A DNA stretch of 64,000 nucleotides from Portulaca oleracea (lineage: Eukaryota; Streptophyta; Magnoliopsida; Caryophyllales; Portulacaceae), in assembly GCA_029582165.1 (NCBI GenBank), contig CM055877.1:5571855-5635854 (forward strand), read 5' to 3'. The position numbers and the translations under genes were made by a program. Positions 37,257 to 49,272 of this stretch are shown piece by piece. Numbering within the stretch: position 1 is the first letter of the stretch; each line of letters opens with the position of its first letter. Below the pieces are notes generated by a model, which saw only the letters and a program-made list of their open reading frames with translations, did no database searches and had not been told where the DNA came from.

Positions 37257-39129
37257 TTTGGTATCAGAATGATTTACTGACTTGTTATTCACCATCAATC
37301 CTACACAAAAATACACCTCTTTCTAATCTTCAAACCAAGTTTTCTTGAAAGAACATGTATTTTAGAGATACTTTTGAGTGACACCATACTTCATCTTGAC
37401 ATCCTCTGTAAGAAATCAAAGCCACGATGATTCTCATTTAAGTTGCGAAATTAGCAACAATAGAGCGATTTGAAAGGGAAAACACTTAATTAGGTGCTTA
37501 ATTTAGTTCAGAATGGATAAGTGGTTATCCAGAGTTCTAGAAGTTAGTATCTTCCATATAGTTTACAAATATTTTACAGAGGGTGTACATACAAAGAGGT
37601 TTGTTTGTTGTTATACGTTTAACAACAATACGTTCAAATAGCAATAAGTAGGATAAAACTCAGTCATGAATACAAATGATTATGCTATCAGAGGACAATT
37701 ATTGATACTACATAGATGTTATAACAATGTTTACTATAAAAAATGCAACATTTTATATCAGATTACTCACAGTCACTTATCACACTACCATAAACTATAT
37801 AGTCTTAATTCGTAGGTGTTGATTATATGGATCCCGCATATATTTCATGCTTAAAGAAACAAAAACAAGATGAAAGAAGTGATGAATTTGTACCTGCAAG
37901 TGTTGAAGATTTTGCTCAAACGAGCAAGACCGTCAGGGCGTGAATTGATGTCATCAATTAGGCTCCAAGATTGACGAATGATGTCAGCACACTTTCGATT
38001 CACTCGCTAAGAAATTAAACATTAAAAACCAAAACCAACATTTATTGAGTTATAACTAAATACATGATGTTATAATTAGCATACAGAACTACAGATTGAG
38101 TTAATGAGCACTTATGTGAGTTGTGACTAAAAAAAGAACAAAATAGAAGAATTCACATACATAATTAATTAATACTTTTTTGCAATTCTAATGCGTATAA
38201 GGTGGATTTTTTCTAACTTCTAACCTCGTAGTCGCTCGTGATGATAGAGCAGTAGTCACGCTCTGGGGGAATATCCTCAAAAAAGAGGATAGGGGCAGAT
38301 GAAGCGAGGGCCCCAATTGCAATGTGCGGATATTTGAGGCGGAACCATGCCGCCAACACTGCAATATTTTATCAAATTAGATTCTTTACATATAATTGCC
38401 ATTATTGAGAAGCAAAAAGAACAATAATAACCAAACAAAAAATAGAAAAATAAAAAAACAAAATCAAATTCAGAGAGGTTTACTTACTCCCAGCGTAGGA
38501 CCCTCCAATCACAATCACCAGTAAGTCAGGAGCTGAAAGATTTGCCTTGAGATTTAAAATAATCTCGGCAAAATCAACCAGGGCTTCCTCTGTGTTTAGG
38601 TAGCTCCTGACCATAGGAGAAAAGAAAGCAGCATCGATAGATCCATACGGAATTGATGTCCCATAGAATCGATGCTACAAAAAAAAACCCCCGAAAAAGG
38701 TATTTAGAGGTTTTCTTAATTAAAACAAAATCTGAAACAATAAAAATTAATAAAAGAAACTCAGATAGGTCTTTGAGCAATGGGCCATACTGGGTTGGCC
38801 AGCCCATACACAAGTCAAATTTGGGTCGGACTGGGCATGTAGGTTATATATAAACAACTCCATTTTGGGTTAGACTAGCTGTCGACCAGCACATAAATAG
38901 GTCAAGTTTGAGCCAGCATTAATAGGTCATGTTCGGGTCGAGGCTGGGATGTGTTTGGGCCACTTAAAGACAGATTGATTTCAAGATGCGCTTGGTTTGG
39001 GCCAAGCTAGGTAGAGTCTGGGCCAGCCTATAGCCTCGGTTTGGGTCAGTCCACAAATAGGAATTCAAGATGCGATTGGTTTGGGCCAAGCTAGGTAGAG
39101 AACTCTAATTAACAAAAGCAAATCATGAA

Positions 39130-39144
39130 TTCCCCACACACACA

Positions 39145-39206
<62 letters not shown>
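39130..39206. repeat. (TA)n microsatellite
   Basis: A run of more than 30 TA units lies in the first intron of the carboxypeptidase pseudogene, preceded by ACACACAGACA. Copy 2 lacks it. Confidence 0.9.
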
Positions 39207-39207
<1 letters not shown>

Positions 39208-40710
39208 CACGGTCCGTTATACCTCAATATAAAGGATGAGAGCCCCTAAGCGAGGAGCAGCCTGGTTGATAACTCCAATGGCGTCAATGGAGTTACTAAT
39301 TGTGGTCTCCCCTCCAAAGAAGACCAACATGGGCCCTTTGTCTTTGGGCCCGACCCAATAGGTTTCATCCACCAAAAACCTTTGCTGGAAGGTTACTTTC
39401 TCGTAGAGTCCCCCAATCCTAAAATGTGTAAGTCTTTGGGTGTAGTACTGGGCCTCGGGATCACTTGTGGCCCCCACCAATGTCCACAAGGACAAGATCA
39501 AGACGAAGAATGTAGGAGTCGTCATATCTTTTCTGAGCAATGGAAATAATTCAGATGATCGATTGGGGTGGCAAAAATGGTTTAGGGTTTATGATTAGGG
39601 CTTAGAGTATTCAAGGTTGTGTTTGTGTATGTTGGGGGGGGGGGTATTTATAGAGGGTGAAAGTAGATCGAGATGGAGAAAGGAGAGAAATAGAGGAGAT
39701 ATATACGTAGATGAACATACATGCATGAATGCATGTACATTTATAAGGGATTAATACAAAATTTAAAGATTATATTACTTCATGTCCAATTCTGTGTGTG
39801 ATATCAAATAAAGCATTATGCCCCACTTATTTCCAAATTGCTCCATTATTATTTATTTAATTACAAAATCACAAATTATTATAAGTGTAAAATGTTAAGG
39901 TGTGATTATTTGGCAAAAGAGATCGAAGGTTTAGGCCTTAAGCCTTTCCCCTTCTTCAGTACTCACTTCTAACGTCCCAAAAGAAGATAAAAAAATTAAA
40001 GAGATAAAGGGTATAGAAAGAAAGGAAGGAAACGAGCTAAGGAAGAAACGAAAAATGGAGTTCACCCTCCAAAATTAACTGTTACTTGCATCAGTTACCT
40101 TGTTCTTTTTAAGTATAGAGAAGGTGTATGTAAGTTAAGGTAATGTTTGGTGAAGAAAGGTAAATGTCCCATCAATTATTTCTAAATAAATTCCGTGATT
40201 ATATAAATAATTTTAAATATATATTATTTAAAATATATAAATATTTTTTTAAATGATAAAGTAAGGTAAAATAAGGGAAAATAAAATTTTACTTACCTTA
40301 TAAAACAACAAGGTCATACAAATTTCCTTTGTTTACCAATGAGAATGGCTTAGTTCGTTGGGAAAATTGAGTCAATATAAGGACCTCCACCAATATTGTT
40401 TCCGTTTGGTTTTTCTTTTTAGAATTGCACTAATTTATATAATTGACTTGTGGTTTTCTCTTTTTTTTAGCAATATCACTTTAAAGATAATTAAAAAGTT
40501 ATTCCTATGTAATAATTAGCAACTCTTCCATTCTAATTGGCTTTGCCTTTAGTTTTATAGATTAATTAAGAATATAATTTTCTTGAAGGCATTCAGTGAG
40601 TTTCTTTTTTACTCATATTGTCACTCCTATTGATATGTCTAACAAGCTAACTGACAGCACATTCGGAAGTGCAGACATTCTTATATTCTTTACGTTGGAT
40701 TAAAAAGTAT

Positions 40711-41076
40711 GAAAAATTGGAATCTAATAAACCAAACTTTATTTCCATTTTGATCTAACAAACCAAACTTAACTTTTTGTTAATGACAAACTGTACTTAA
40801 CATAATATTTTTCTTAGTGAACCTCCACTAATTTTCGATTACCAGAAAAATGATATGAAAGTTTTTTTTGTTGATTGAAATGAACCTAATTAAAATGAAC
40901 AATGTGTTGGAAGAAAGGCTCGAGCAGCTATTGTCATTTTTCCGGTAACCGGAAATAGGTGGAGGTTCACTAAGAAAAATATTATGTTAAGTACAGTTTG
41001 CCATTAACAAAAAATTAAGTTTGGTTTATTAGATCAAAATGGACATAAAATTTGGTTTATTAGATTCCAATTTTCC
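40711..41076. mobile_element. 366-bp Mutator-like MITE with 9-bp target duplication
   Basis: GAAAAATTGGAATCTAATAA at the left pairs with TTATTAGATTCCAATTTTCC at the right. Arms match for about 150 bp (both contain AAACCAAACTTAA and AGTGAACCTCCACC-like sequence). An exact AAAAAGTAT direct repeat flanks it (40702-40710 and 41077-41085). The outer GGAAAATTGGA-type terminus resembles that of the element at 25237-25588, though the interiors differ. Confidence 0.87.
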
Positions 41077-42478
41077 AAAAAGTATTTAATGGATGAGACC
41101 TTTTGCATGCCCATGTCTCAATTACTTTTCTAAAGCGAAAAGGAAATTAAACTTAAAGAAAATAAGAACAAATTCTTATTTGGCAAAAGAGAAAGAATGA
41201 GACCTTTAGCCTCTGGTTGCCATTTTTGTATACCAAAATGATAAAATATCTTGGGGTAAGATATATTTTAAATGTCTTGTCTTTTATAAAATTTATATAT
41301 TTTATAAATTAAATTGAAAAAAAATTACATGATTGACTCCAATATTCTTTGGACTTCTGAAACCCTTCTCAATCCCAAGGGCATTCCGGTCATTGCAGAT
41401 ACTTGGGCTTTTAGCTAAGCAAGTCAATGCGACGATGCCATTATCTTTATTAGTACGAATAGTGTATTTCCGAAAGCAAGTGGGTTCCCATATGTCAATT
41501 CGAGCGGGTTGGTCGGCTATGGGTCAGATATATATATCGAATTCAGTTAAATATAAGACGGGTATAATTTAAGTTTGGATTAATACGAATAGTGTATTTC
41601 GGTTTGGGATGAATTCAATGAGGTAAGAGTTTGATCTTTTTCTCTCTTTTTTTTCTTAAAAAAAATTGTTTCTAAATCCTATATTTTGTACAGTACACGT
41701 AATAAAATACAATTATTTTCCAATAACAATAGGTTATTGTAAATATTTCAACTTAAATTATAAAAATAACAAATGAATGATTTGTGCTTATAGTTTTATA
41801 GTCATGAATTCCAACGATAAGTCACGAACTCTAATAGAGTTGTACATTAAAAAAAAATTCAGGTCAAATAGGCAGGTCAAATTTGACCCGCTAGTTTGCG
41901 AAGTTTTTAAGTTGAGGTCGAGAAAATTGTGTTCAAAACCCTGAATTTTCAGACAGATTCGACTTGGTTATTGGATTGAGTAAAAGAAAAATGACAAGTC
42001 TAGACGGGATTGCCCATGCTATGCTAATGGCATATGCAATGCAATGAAGTGAGTCAGTGACTCATATACCTTGGGATTTCAGTTAAAGGAAACTAGGCAT
42101 CACCCCGTGCGATGCAAGGAGTGAACTAAATTTGTTACTTTTGAAATCTTATAAAAGCCATGGATAAGTAATTGTCTATACAAACTAAACTAAAATGACA
42201 ATGAACGTTGATGACCACGGCGAGTTGCATGATACACCATCCTTCCTTACGTTGACGTTTGTATATGTGATGCAATTTCAAGTTGGGCGGGTTAAGGGTG
42301 GGGTTTGTTTGTAAGGTCGAGCTGGATCTGCTGAAGGCATAGCACAGTTGAAGGCACACAAAAAGGTGGAGCTGGATAACATACACCATCTCAGATAATT
42401 TCTTTTTAGTTAGAATTTTTTTTTAAAAAAACATATTAACATTCAAGAGGTTATAGGATATGATTTATTCATACAATG

Positions 42479-42645
42479 CGATAGACAATTGGATTGAACA
42501 TGATAACAGGTAAAATAAAATAGCAGCAAAATATGATAACCAGTTAAATAGGTATGATGAACAGAGATAGACAATTGAATTGAACATGATAAGAGGTAAA
42601 ATAAAATACCAGTAAGATATGATAACCGGTTGAATCCAATACAAA
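42479..42645. repeat. Two-copy tandem repeat of about 85 bp
   Basis: The phrase GATAGACAATTG(G/A)ATTGAACATG, followed by AGGTAAAATAAAATA(G/C)CAG, occurs at about 42481 and 42566. It is a simple local duplication next to the larger array. Confidence 0.75.
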
Positions 42646-42659
42646 CTCCCGTGGCTCTA

Positions 42660-42830
42660 TTTCGTGGGACCCACAATGATTTCTATCATAATATAAATCC
42701 GTATTGAAAATAAAAAAATTGAAAATAGAAAAAAATATAATTTTCTACATTTAAATTGGTCAATTCCCATACAGTTACTCTCGTGACTCTATTTCGTGGG
42801 ACCCACAATGATTTATATTATAATATATAG

Positions 42831-42887
<57 letters not shown>

Positions 42888-43146
42888 GGCAACACAACAA
42901 TAATTATTGTTATTTGGACCAAAATAATTTAATTCAGAGTCCAAAGCAGTCAAGGATTACTGATACTTTCTTATCTTTTTAATTTTAAAATAAAATCCGT
43001 ATTGAAAATAAAAAATTGAAAATAGAAAAAAAATATAATTTTTCTACGTTGTGATTGGCCAATTCCCCTACAGTCACTCCTGTTGCTCTATTTTGTGGGA
43101 CCCACAATGATTTCTATTATAATATATAGATTGATTATTATTATTA

Positions 43147-43193
<47 letters not shown>

Positions 43194-43695
43194 GGCAACA
43201 CCAAAAAAATTTAATTCAGAGTCCAAAGCAGTCAAGGAGTAGTGATACTTTCTGTTTTTTTAATTTTGAAATAATATCTGTATTGAAATTAAAAAAATTG
43301 AAAATAGTAAAAAAAATAATTTTATACGTTATGATTGACCAATTTCCCTACAGTCACTCCCGTGGCTCTATTTTGCGGGGCCCACAATGACTTCTAGTAT
43401 AATATATATAGATATGGAACAGTTGGAAATATTATCAAAGTCCAAAGCCATAGGGGACTTGTGATAACTTTTTTTTAATTATAAAATAAAATTAAATTTA
43501 AAACAGCTATGGAATATCTGTAATTGGTGTCAGAGCCCCAAGCAGCTTAGGTTTATAATAAAATTCGGCTGAAAATAAAATAAAAAATTATTAAAAATTA
43601 GGTCCTTTTTTCTTAATTGTGATTGGTTGAGACTCTATGAAACGCTCTCGTTGCAGTATTTGCTGGGTCCCACATAGATTGTCATTATAAGTATA

Positions 43696-43750
<55 letters not shown>

Positions 43751-43995
43751 GGCAACACAACAATAATTACTGTTATTTGCACCAAAATAATTTAATTCAG
43801 AGTCCAAAGCAGTCAAGGATTACTGATACTTTCTTTTTTTTTTAATTTTAAAATAAAATCCGTATTGAAAATAAAAAATTGAAAATAGAAAAAATATATA
43901 ATTTTCTACGTTGTGATTGACCAATTCCCCCATAGTCACTCCCGTTGCTCTATTTCGTGGGACCCACAATGATTTCTATTATAATATATAGATTG

Positions 43996-44037
<42 letters not shown>

Positions 44038-44900
44038 GGCAACACCAAAAAAATTTAATTCAGAGTCCAAAGCAGTCAAGGAGTAGTGATACTTTCTGTT
44101 TTTTTAATTTTGAAATAATATCTGGATTGAAATTAAAAAAAATTGAAAATAGTAAAAAAAATAATTTTATACGTTATGATTGACCAATTTCCCTACAGTC
44201 ACTCCCGTGGCTCTATTTTGCGGGGCCCACAATGACTTCTAGTATAATATATATAGATATGGAATAGTTGGAAATATTATCAAAGTCCAAAGCCATAGGG
44301 GACTTGTGATAACTTTTTTTTAATTATAAAATAAAATTAAATTTAAAACAGCTATGGAATATCTGTAATTGGTGTCAGAGCCCCAAGCAGCTTAGGTTTA
44401 TAATAAAATTCGGCTGAAAATAAAATAAAAAATTATTAAAAATTAGGTCCTTTTTTCTTAATTGTGATTGGTTGAGACTCCATGAAATGCTCTCGTTGCA
44501 GTATTTGCTGGGTCCCACATAGATTGTCATTATAAGTATATATATTATTATTATTATTATTTTTATAAGCAACACCAAAATAATTTAATTCAGAATCCAA
44601 AGCAGTCAAGGATTAGTAATACTTTCTGTTTTTTTTTTTTAATTTTGAAATAAAATCTGGATTGAAATTAAAAAAATGACAATAGTAAAAAATAGTAAAT
44701 TAGATATGGAACAACTGTAATTGGTGTCAGAGTCCCAAGCAGTTTAGGTTTATAATAAAATCCGGTTGAAAATAAAATAAAAAATTATTAAAAATTGGGT
44801 CCTTTTTTTCTTAATTATGATTGGTCGAGACTCCTTGAAACACTCTCGCTGCAGTATTTGCTGGGTCCGACATAGATTGTCATTATAAGTATATAGATTA
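42660..44900. repeat. Higher-order tandem array with (ATT)n tracts
   Basis: The core GTGGGACCCACAATGATTTCT and its variants (GCGGGGCCCACAATGACTTC, GGTCCCACATAGATTGTCAT) recur eight or so times between 42663 and 44880. Many copies are followed by TATAATATATAGATT and an (ATT)n tract (about 42835, 43136, 43697, 43998 and 44545). Two copies of a larger block are offset by about 845 bp (compare 43383 with 44228). Units differ by substitutions and tract length. There are no protein-coding signs. Confidence 0.75.
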
Positions 44901-46587
44901 AACTTTTGGATGAGACCTTTTGCATGCCCATGTCTCAAATACTTTTCTAAAGCGAAAAGGAAATTGAACTTAAAGAAAATAAGAACAAATTCTTATTTGG
45001 CAAAAGAGAAAGAATGAGACTTTTTGCCTCTGGTTGCCATTTTTGTATACCAAAATGATAAAATATGTTGGGGTAAGATATATCTTAAGTGTTTTGCCTT
45101 TTATAAAATTTATTTATATATATATAAATTAAATTGAATTTTTTTATTTGATTGAGTACTTCTATACTATAATAATACATAAAAAAGATATAAAATTACA
45201 CTTTTGTCTATACTTTTAAAATTTACAAAAAAAAAAAGTCTAAAATATCTCTAACGGATGAGGTTCATTAGTTAAGATGTCAATTTTAATTGGTTGCGTA
45301 GCCAACACATTCTAAACTTCATACAATTGATGATTTAATAGTAACTATAAAAAAAATTGGGGGTTAAAAATGATAATACGTACTAATTTCATGAGAAGAA
45401 AGACAGTTAAACAATGTCTTGCCCCAAGACACGTATCACCACTCTTTTGTATATACATACCTACATGTTTTCTTTTGAGTATACTCGGTTTGGTCCGGAG
45501 TAGGTTATATCTTGCTTAAGTCATCAGTTTAATTGTAACTAATAATTAAGATCAATTTAAACATCGTAAAGATAAGGAAATGGTTAAGATAATAAAAAGG
45601 AAACTTTCAACTACCATAACATTGACAAAACAATGCTTCAAAAAATTGAATCTTTTTGATTGAATTATTCAGAAGAATATGGTAAAATATAAAGTTGAGT
45701 GAATTTAATGCCCGTTATTTGCTTAATAGTCAGCAATGGAATCACCAATCGCTTAGGGAATTTTCTTCAAATCGAACAAATGGTTAAAGCGTAACCATTT
45801 GTGTAGGACACAACTTGATTTTGCGGCGTTAAAAGCTTATTTCAAGGGCCTCCTTGGGAGAGAGGTAAGGGGGAGTTAGGAGGGGTTAAAGAGGGTTCCT
45901 ACTCCTCCTTATTTATGGTTGGGAAGAGAGTGAGGGAGGGTAAAGGAGAGTAAGAGGGAGTAGGGTTTACCCCCCTTTACACCTCTTTATTCTTGGTTTT
46001 TTAACACCCCAATTTGGGTTATAAGGAGGTGTATATCATACATAACATAGAAAATGACCATTATACCCCTAACCCTCCCATACTCTCACTATTGAACTAC
46101 ATATATTATGAAAGGGTAAATATTCCAATTAACATTTTACTCTTATGAACTCTCCAAATACTCTCCCAAGCAGGGGTAAGTAGTTTACCCTTATTAACTC
46201 TCCCATACTCTCACCCTCTTTTACTCAAATTTGTGGTTGATCTTAAGCATCTCAAAGTTTCTATCATTGTTACTATCTTTATGAGAGAAAAAAGTGCATT
46301 TACTTGTTTATTGGAAAATTAAACTAATATTAATTCAAGGACTACATATTATTTCCATTTAGTTTTTCTTTTCCTAATTGCTTTATATAAAGTTAAAAAG
46401 TTTAAGATCGGTAAAAGTTAATCATATGTGATAAGTAGTAATTCTTCCATGCTATGTAGCTTTATATATGCTTGTATATATTAAGAATATGTAATAAGTA
46501 GCAACTCTTCCATGCTAAGTAGTTTCATATATGCGTGTATATATTAAGAATATAATTTTGTTGAAGGTACTCAATGAACTTCTTTGA

Positions 46588-47004
46588 TAGGGGCGGATCA
46601 GAAAATATTGATAGAGGGGGCCACTTAACTAATAAAATCTTATATTTCCTTATTCTTTTTTCTTGGGCCACATAAAGAGAGAATTAATTTAAAAAAATTA
46701 AAAGTCTTATATGAATTACAATATTTTTACTATATTTGATATATTGCAATGAAGGTGCTTAGGGCTGGGGGGGGGGGGGGAGGGGGAGGGTTGGTGAAGA
46801 CAAAATCTTGGAGTAAAAACAATTAATCAAACTTGCTTATGGGAGGAATCGAACCCAAGAACATATGAGTACATCATTCCGATTTCCATAGAGAAACCAC
46901 TATGCTTCTAATGGATTAAGGTATGATTAATGCAACATTTAATAAATGACATAAATCATAGGGAGGGCCATGGCCCAGGCCAGCCCCCCATGAATCCGCC
47001 ACTG
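46588..47004. mobile_element. hAT-like element, 417 bp
   Basis: TAGGGGCGGATCAG at the left and TGAATCCGCCACTG at the right are imperfect inverted repeats, flanked by an exact 8-bp duplication TTCTTTGA (46580-46587 and 47005-47012). The unit 2 counterpart (about 61892) has a single uninterrupted TTCTTTGATATATTTC, the empty site. The ends are of the same family as the element at 51975-52647. It has no transposase. Confidence 0.85.
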
Positions 47005-47734
47005 TTCTTTGATATATTTCATATCCTTCCACTTATATTGTGACTCCTATATAGTCCTATTATATCTTACAAGCTAGTAGATATTTAGAATGCAAATGCT
47101 TTTGAAAAAGCATGATGTTACCATTTAAGAGTTAAAGGCTCATACACATTTACTAAGTATGCACATGGCCATTAATATGAAATAATAAGAGGTTTACTTA
47201 AGTGGAGCGTATCGGGATGGGGCCCGAGCCTCGAAATCACTGGTCTCCAAGCCTTCCCGCACCCCCTCCACGAAACACAATGAAAATAGCTCCGAGGACG
47301 GGTGTGGAATCCATTTCAAGGTGGACCCGGGACCTTGGAGGCGTATTCGGGTCATCACGGGATTGGAGCTACGAGTCCTCATCGAGACCTACTTCGGGCC
47401 TTTAAAAGGGTTCGGAGTCATTTGGAAAGAATAAGCGGAAAAGGGTCAACGTGGGTTGTTGGAATCGACGCGCCTTCACGCTTTGGATCATAACTCCTTC
47501 AATTTAACTCCGATGGGTCTCAAATTTTGGGAGCTTAAAGTACACACCAAGAACTTTCCATAGATATCTCACAGGTTTAAAACGGAGTTCGGATGAAGAA
47601 GTTATGCGCGTTTGAAGTCGGCAGAAAAACTGCCCAACCGTCGCGCCCGCGAACATACGGGTCGCACTCGCGACCTCCTGATCCCGAAGGATACCGTACC
47701 TACGGTCTCCAAGACCGTACCTACGGTCTCTCGA

Positions 47735-48458
47735 TGTAATACCCCGGGTATGTGGTTAAAGAGTGGCTTAAAAAGGATTGAAATGACTACTCATATCACC
47801 AAGGTGCACCTTCTTTTATGGTAGCTCATCGGTTGGGAATTCCTCAGTTAAGCGTGCTTGGCTGGGGGTAGTCTAAGGATGGGCGACCTCCTGGGAAGTT
47901 TTCCCAGGTAGCGTGTGAGCGAGGACGAAGCATGCTGGAAAGACTCGTGGTGATTTGTGGGGCCAGTCAGCGATCCTTGAAACGGTTGTTGGTAATGTCT
48001 GCGGCCAGGGAGGGGGCCGGGGCGTTACAGATGGTATCAGAGCCGACCCGCGAGGTGAGCTGTGCCAGTGGACGGGAGATCCATGGGCAGTCACCTAGCG
48101 GGGCGAAGATTCTGGAGTGGATTTTGGCACAACGAGGACGTTGTGCGCTTAAGTGGGGGTGAATGTAATACCCCAGGTATGTGGTTAAAGTGTGGCTTAA
48201 AAAGGATTGAAATGACTACTCATATCACCAAGGTGCACCTTCTTTTATGGTAGCTCATCGGTTGGAAATTCCTCAGTTAAGCGTGCTTGGCTGGGAGTAG
48301 TCTCAGGATGGGTGACCTCCTGGGAAGTTTTCCCAGGTAGCGTGTGCGCGAGGACGAAGCACGCTGGAAAGACTCGTGGTGATTTGTGGGGCCAGTCAGC
48401 GATCCTTGAAACAGTTGTTGGTAATGTCTGCGGCCAGGGAGGGAGCCGGGGCGTTACA
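47735..48458 (+). mobile_element. Cassandra-type TRIM retrotransposon
   Basis: Complete short element. The LTRs are 47735-48029 and 48164-48458 (295 bp each, about 10 differences), with termini TGTAATACCCC and GGCGTTACA. A primer-binding site follows LTR 1 (GGTATCAGAGCC) and a GTGGGGGTGAA purine tract precedes LTR 2. The flanking direct repeat CTCGA lies at 47730-47734 and 48459-48463. Each LTR contains 5S rRNA-derived sequence, the defining feature of Cassandra. The 134-bp centre encodes nothing. It inserted into the 5' LTR of the surrounding element; the 3' LTR shows the empty site near 51872. Confidence 0.93.
47841..47900 (+). repeat. 5S rRNA-derived segment in Cassandra LTR 1
   Basis: CAGTTAAGCGTGCTTGGCTG followed by GGATGGGCGACCTCCTGGGA closely matches the 3' half of plant 5S rRNA, including the internal RNA polymerase III control region (A box, intermediate element and C box). 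LTR 2 has the same at 48271-48328 with a better C box (GGATGGGTGACCTCCTGGG). It is not a functional 5S gene because the 5' half is missing. Confidence 0.85.
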
Positions 48459-48924
48459 CTCGAAGCTTGAAATCGCTCGATGGATTTCGCCAGGTCGCGC
48501 CCGCGACCCCCTAGCGTCGTGCCCGCGACCTCCCCTGTTCTGCGCGTGTTTTCCCGGCTTGAAACGCTGAGTTTTGGTTTATTTCTTTTAGTATAAATAC
48601 TTTGTTTTAGCCTCTTTTTTTTATAGCTTTTGATGATTATGAACATGCTTATGCATTGGCTAGGGTTTCCCTAAGTTTTCTCTCAAAATCTAGATTACTT
48701 TATCCAATCTTTTGGTGGTGTTTCTAGTACTCATTCCTTTACTGATCATTTGGTGGATTCTTCCTTTATGATGGTCATGGTGGGGTGTTAGGCTTTGGTG
48801 GTGGATTCTCTTTTATCCAAGGTCATATCCAATCCCTTTGGTGTTCAAGTTTAATTCGATTGTTGCATTAAGACTACAACTCAAGCTAATTTCATCAATC
48901 TTCCCACCGCGCTACGCTCCATTT

Positions 48925-48936
48925 GGTATCAGAGCT
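48925..48936 (+). promoter_or_regulatory. Primer-binding site of the LTR element
   Basis: TGGTATCAGAGC, three bases after the 5' LTR, complements the 3' end of initiator methionine tRNA, the usual primer of many plant LTR elements. The Cassandra element carries a matching site at about 48032. Confidence 0.85.
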
Positions 48937-49272
48937 CAAGGTTTTTCATCTAACTTGAGTTTTTTTCATTGTTCTTGTTAGTGTGTTCTCTAGTGTTGAT
49001 TTTTGTGGATTGTATGCAAATATTGGTGATCCCCATTCCCTTTGCAATCCAAGAGTATTGGAATACTTTGTATTGTGTTTGTATTTGGTGTTTTTGATGC
49101 ATATTGGAGCTTTGAGGAAGAGTTGAAAAATTTGTGCACACAAGGTGTTCGATAAAATGCCCAAGTGAGGAAAACACAAAGAACCCTTAACCAAACACAA
49201 GCCAACTACAAGAAAACCCCCAAACTCCACAAAATATCCCAAACACAAACCGTCCCATACCCTTCCCTCGAT

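Larger units (their letters stand above)
34919..39525 (-). pseudogene. S28-family serine carboxypeptidase pseudogene, copy 1
   Basis: Nine exons correspond one to one, with equal lengths, to the intact copy at 55694-59646: 39223-39525, 38488-38674, 38225-38358, 37894-38006, 35738-36002, 35509-35667, 35325-35389, 35191-35240 and 34919-35097. The signal peptide, nucleophile motif GGSYAG and His motif SHCLDL are still readable. Three lesions lie in exon 5. The intron acceptor is CGG where copy 2 has CAG (just above 36002), and there are in-frame stops TAG at 35939-35941 and TAA at 35846-35848 where copy 2 has glutamine codons. A Helitron lies in the preceding intron. The stops would end the protein before the Asp and His of the triad. 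The promoter TATA region is still present (39643-39654). Confidence 0.88.
41093..44910. repeat. Extra 3.8-kb segment bounded by a duplicated 220-bp sequence
   Basis: About 220 bp from GATGAGACCTTTTGCATGCC at 41093 is repeated almost unchanged from 44911. Unit 2 has a single counterpart near 60556, and what follows it matches the 45.1-kb side. The 3.8 kb between the two copies is specific to unit 1. It holds unrelated AT-rich sequence and the tandem array at 42.66-44.9 kb. No gene is supported inside it. Confidence 0.65.
33905..47202. repeat. Unit 1 of a tandem gene block
   Basis: This unit contains a peptide gene (+) and a carboxypeptidase pseudogene (-) and aligns by eye with unit 2 (54566-62045) in order and orientation. 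It is longer than unit 2 because of a Helitron (36151-37256), a MITE at 40711-41076, an extra 3.8-kb segment (41093-44911) and a hAT element (46588-47004). The right end is interrupted by the LTR element at 47203. Confidence 0.85.
47203..48921 (+). repeat. 5' LTR (interrupted by Cassandra TRIM)
   Basis: Without the nested TRIM and its duplication the LTR is about 990 bp. It carries a short repeated CCGTACCTACGGTCTC motif near 47690-47730. It ends TACGCTCCA next to the primer-binding site. It differs from the 3' LTR by scattered substitutions and small indels. Confidence 0.85.

Noticed and set aside
38760..39060. GGGCCAGCCCATAAATAGGTCAAGTT-like repeats as a distinct mobile element (also 58430-58750)
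   Set aside because: Degenerate short repeats in the same intron of both paralogs. No termini or target duplication could be defined.
39526..39540. Upstream start for the carboxypeptidase copy 1 (Leu-Leu-Arg-Lys extension)
   Set aside because: The extension begins with TTG, not ATG. The next in-frame ATG at 39525 matches the start in copy 2.
42835..44563. Regularly spaced repeats that could suggest a CRISPR-like array
   Set aside because: These are (ATT)n tracts and diverged repeat units in plant nuclear DNA, with no constant repeat/unique spacer structure.
45846..46215. Possible inverted-repeat element with GGAGAG/CTCTCC-rich arms
   Set aside because: Arms are low-complexity and the ends do not match well. 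The unit 2 comparison shows a difference here but no clean boundary.
47202..47493. Open frames in the LTRs
   Set aside because: They are GC-rich LTR sequence read by chance, duplicated in both LTRs, with no protein domain.
47841..48328. 5S rRNA genes
   Set aside because: Only the 3' half of 5S rRNA is present and it lies inside both LTRs of a Cassandra element, so it is transposon sequence.
48925..48936. tRNA-like match
   Set aside because: It is a 12-bp primer-binding site next to an LTR, not a tRNA gene.
49165..49272. Longer gag N terminus
   Set aside because: The open frame begins at GTG with low-complexity sequence. The ATG at 49273 starts the acidic MDDHDDFD segment usual for such gag proteins.
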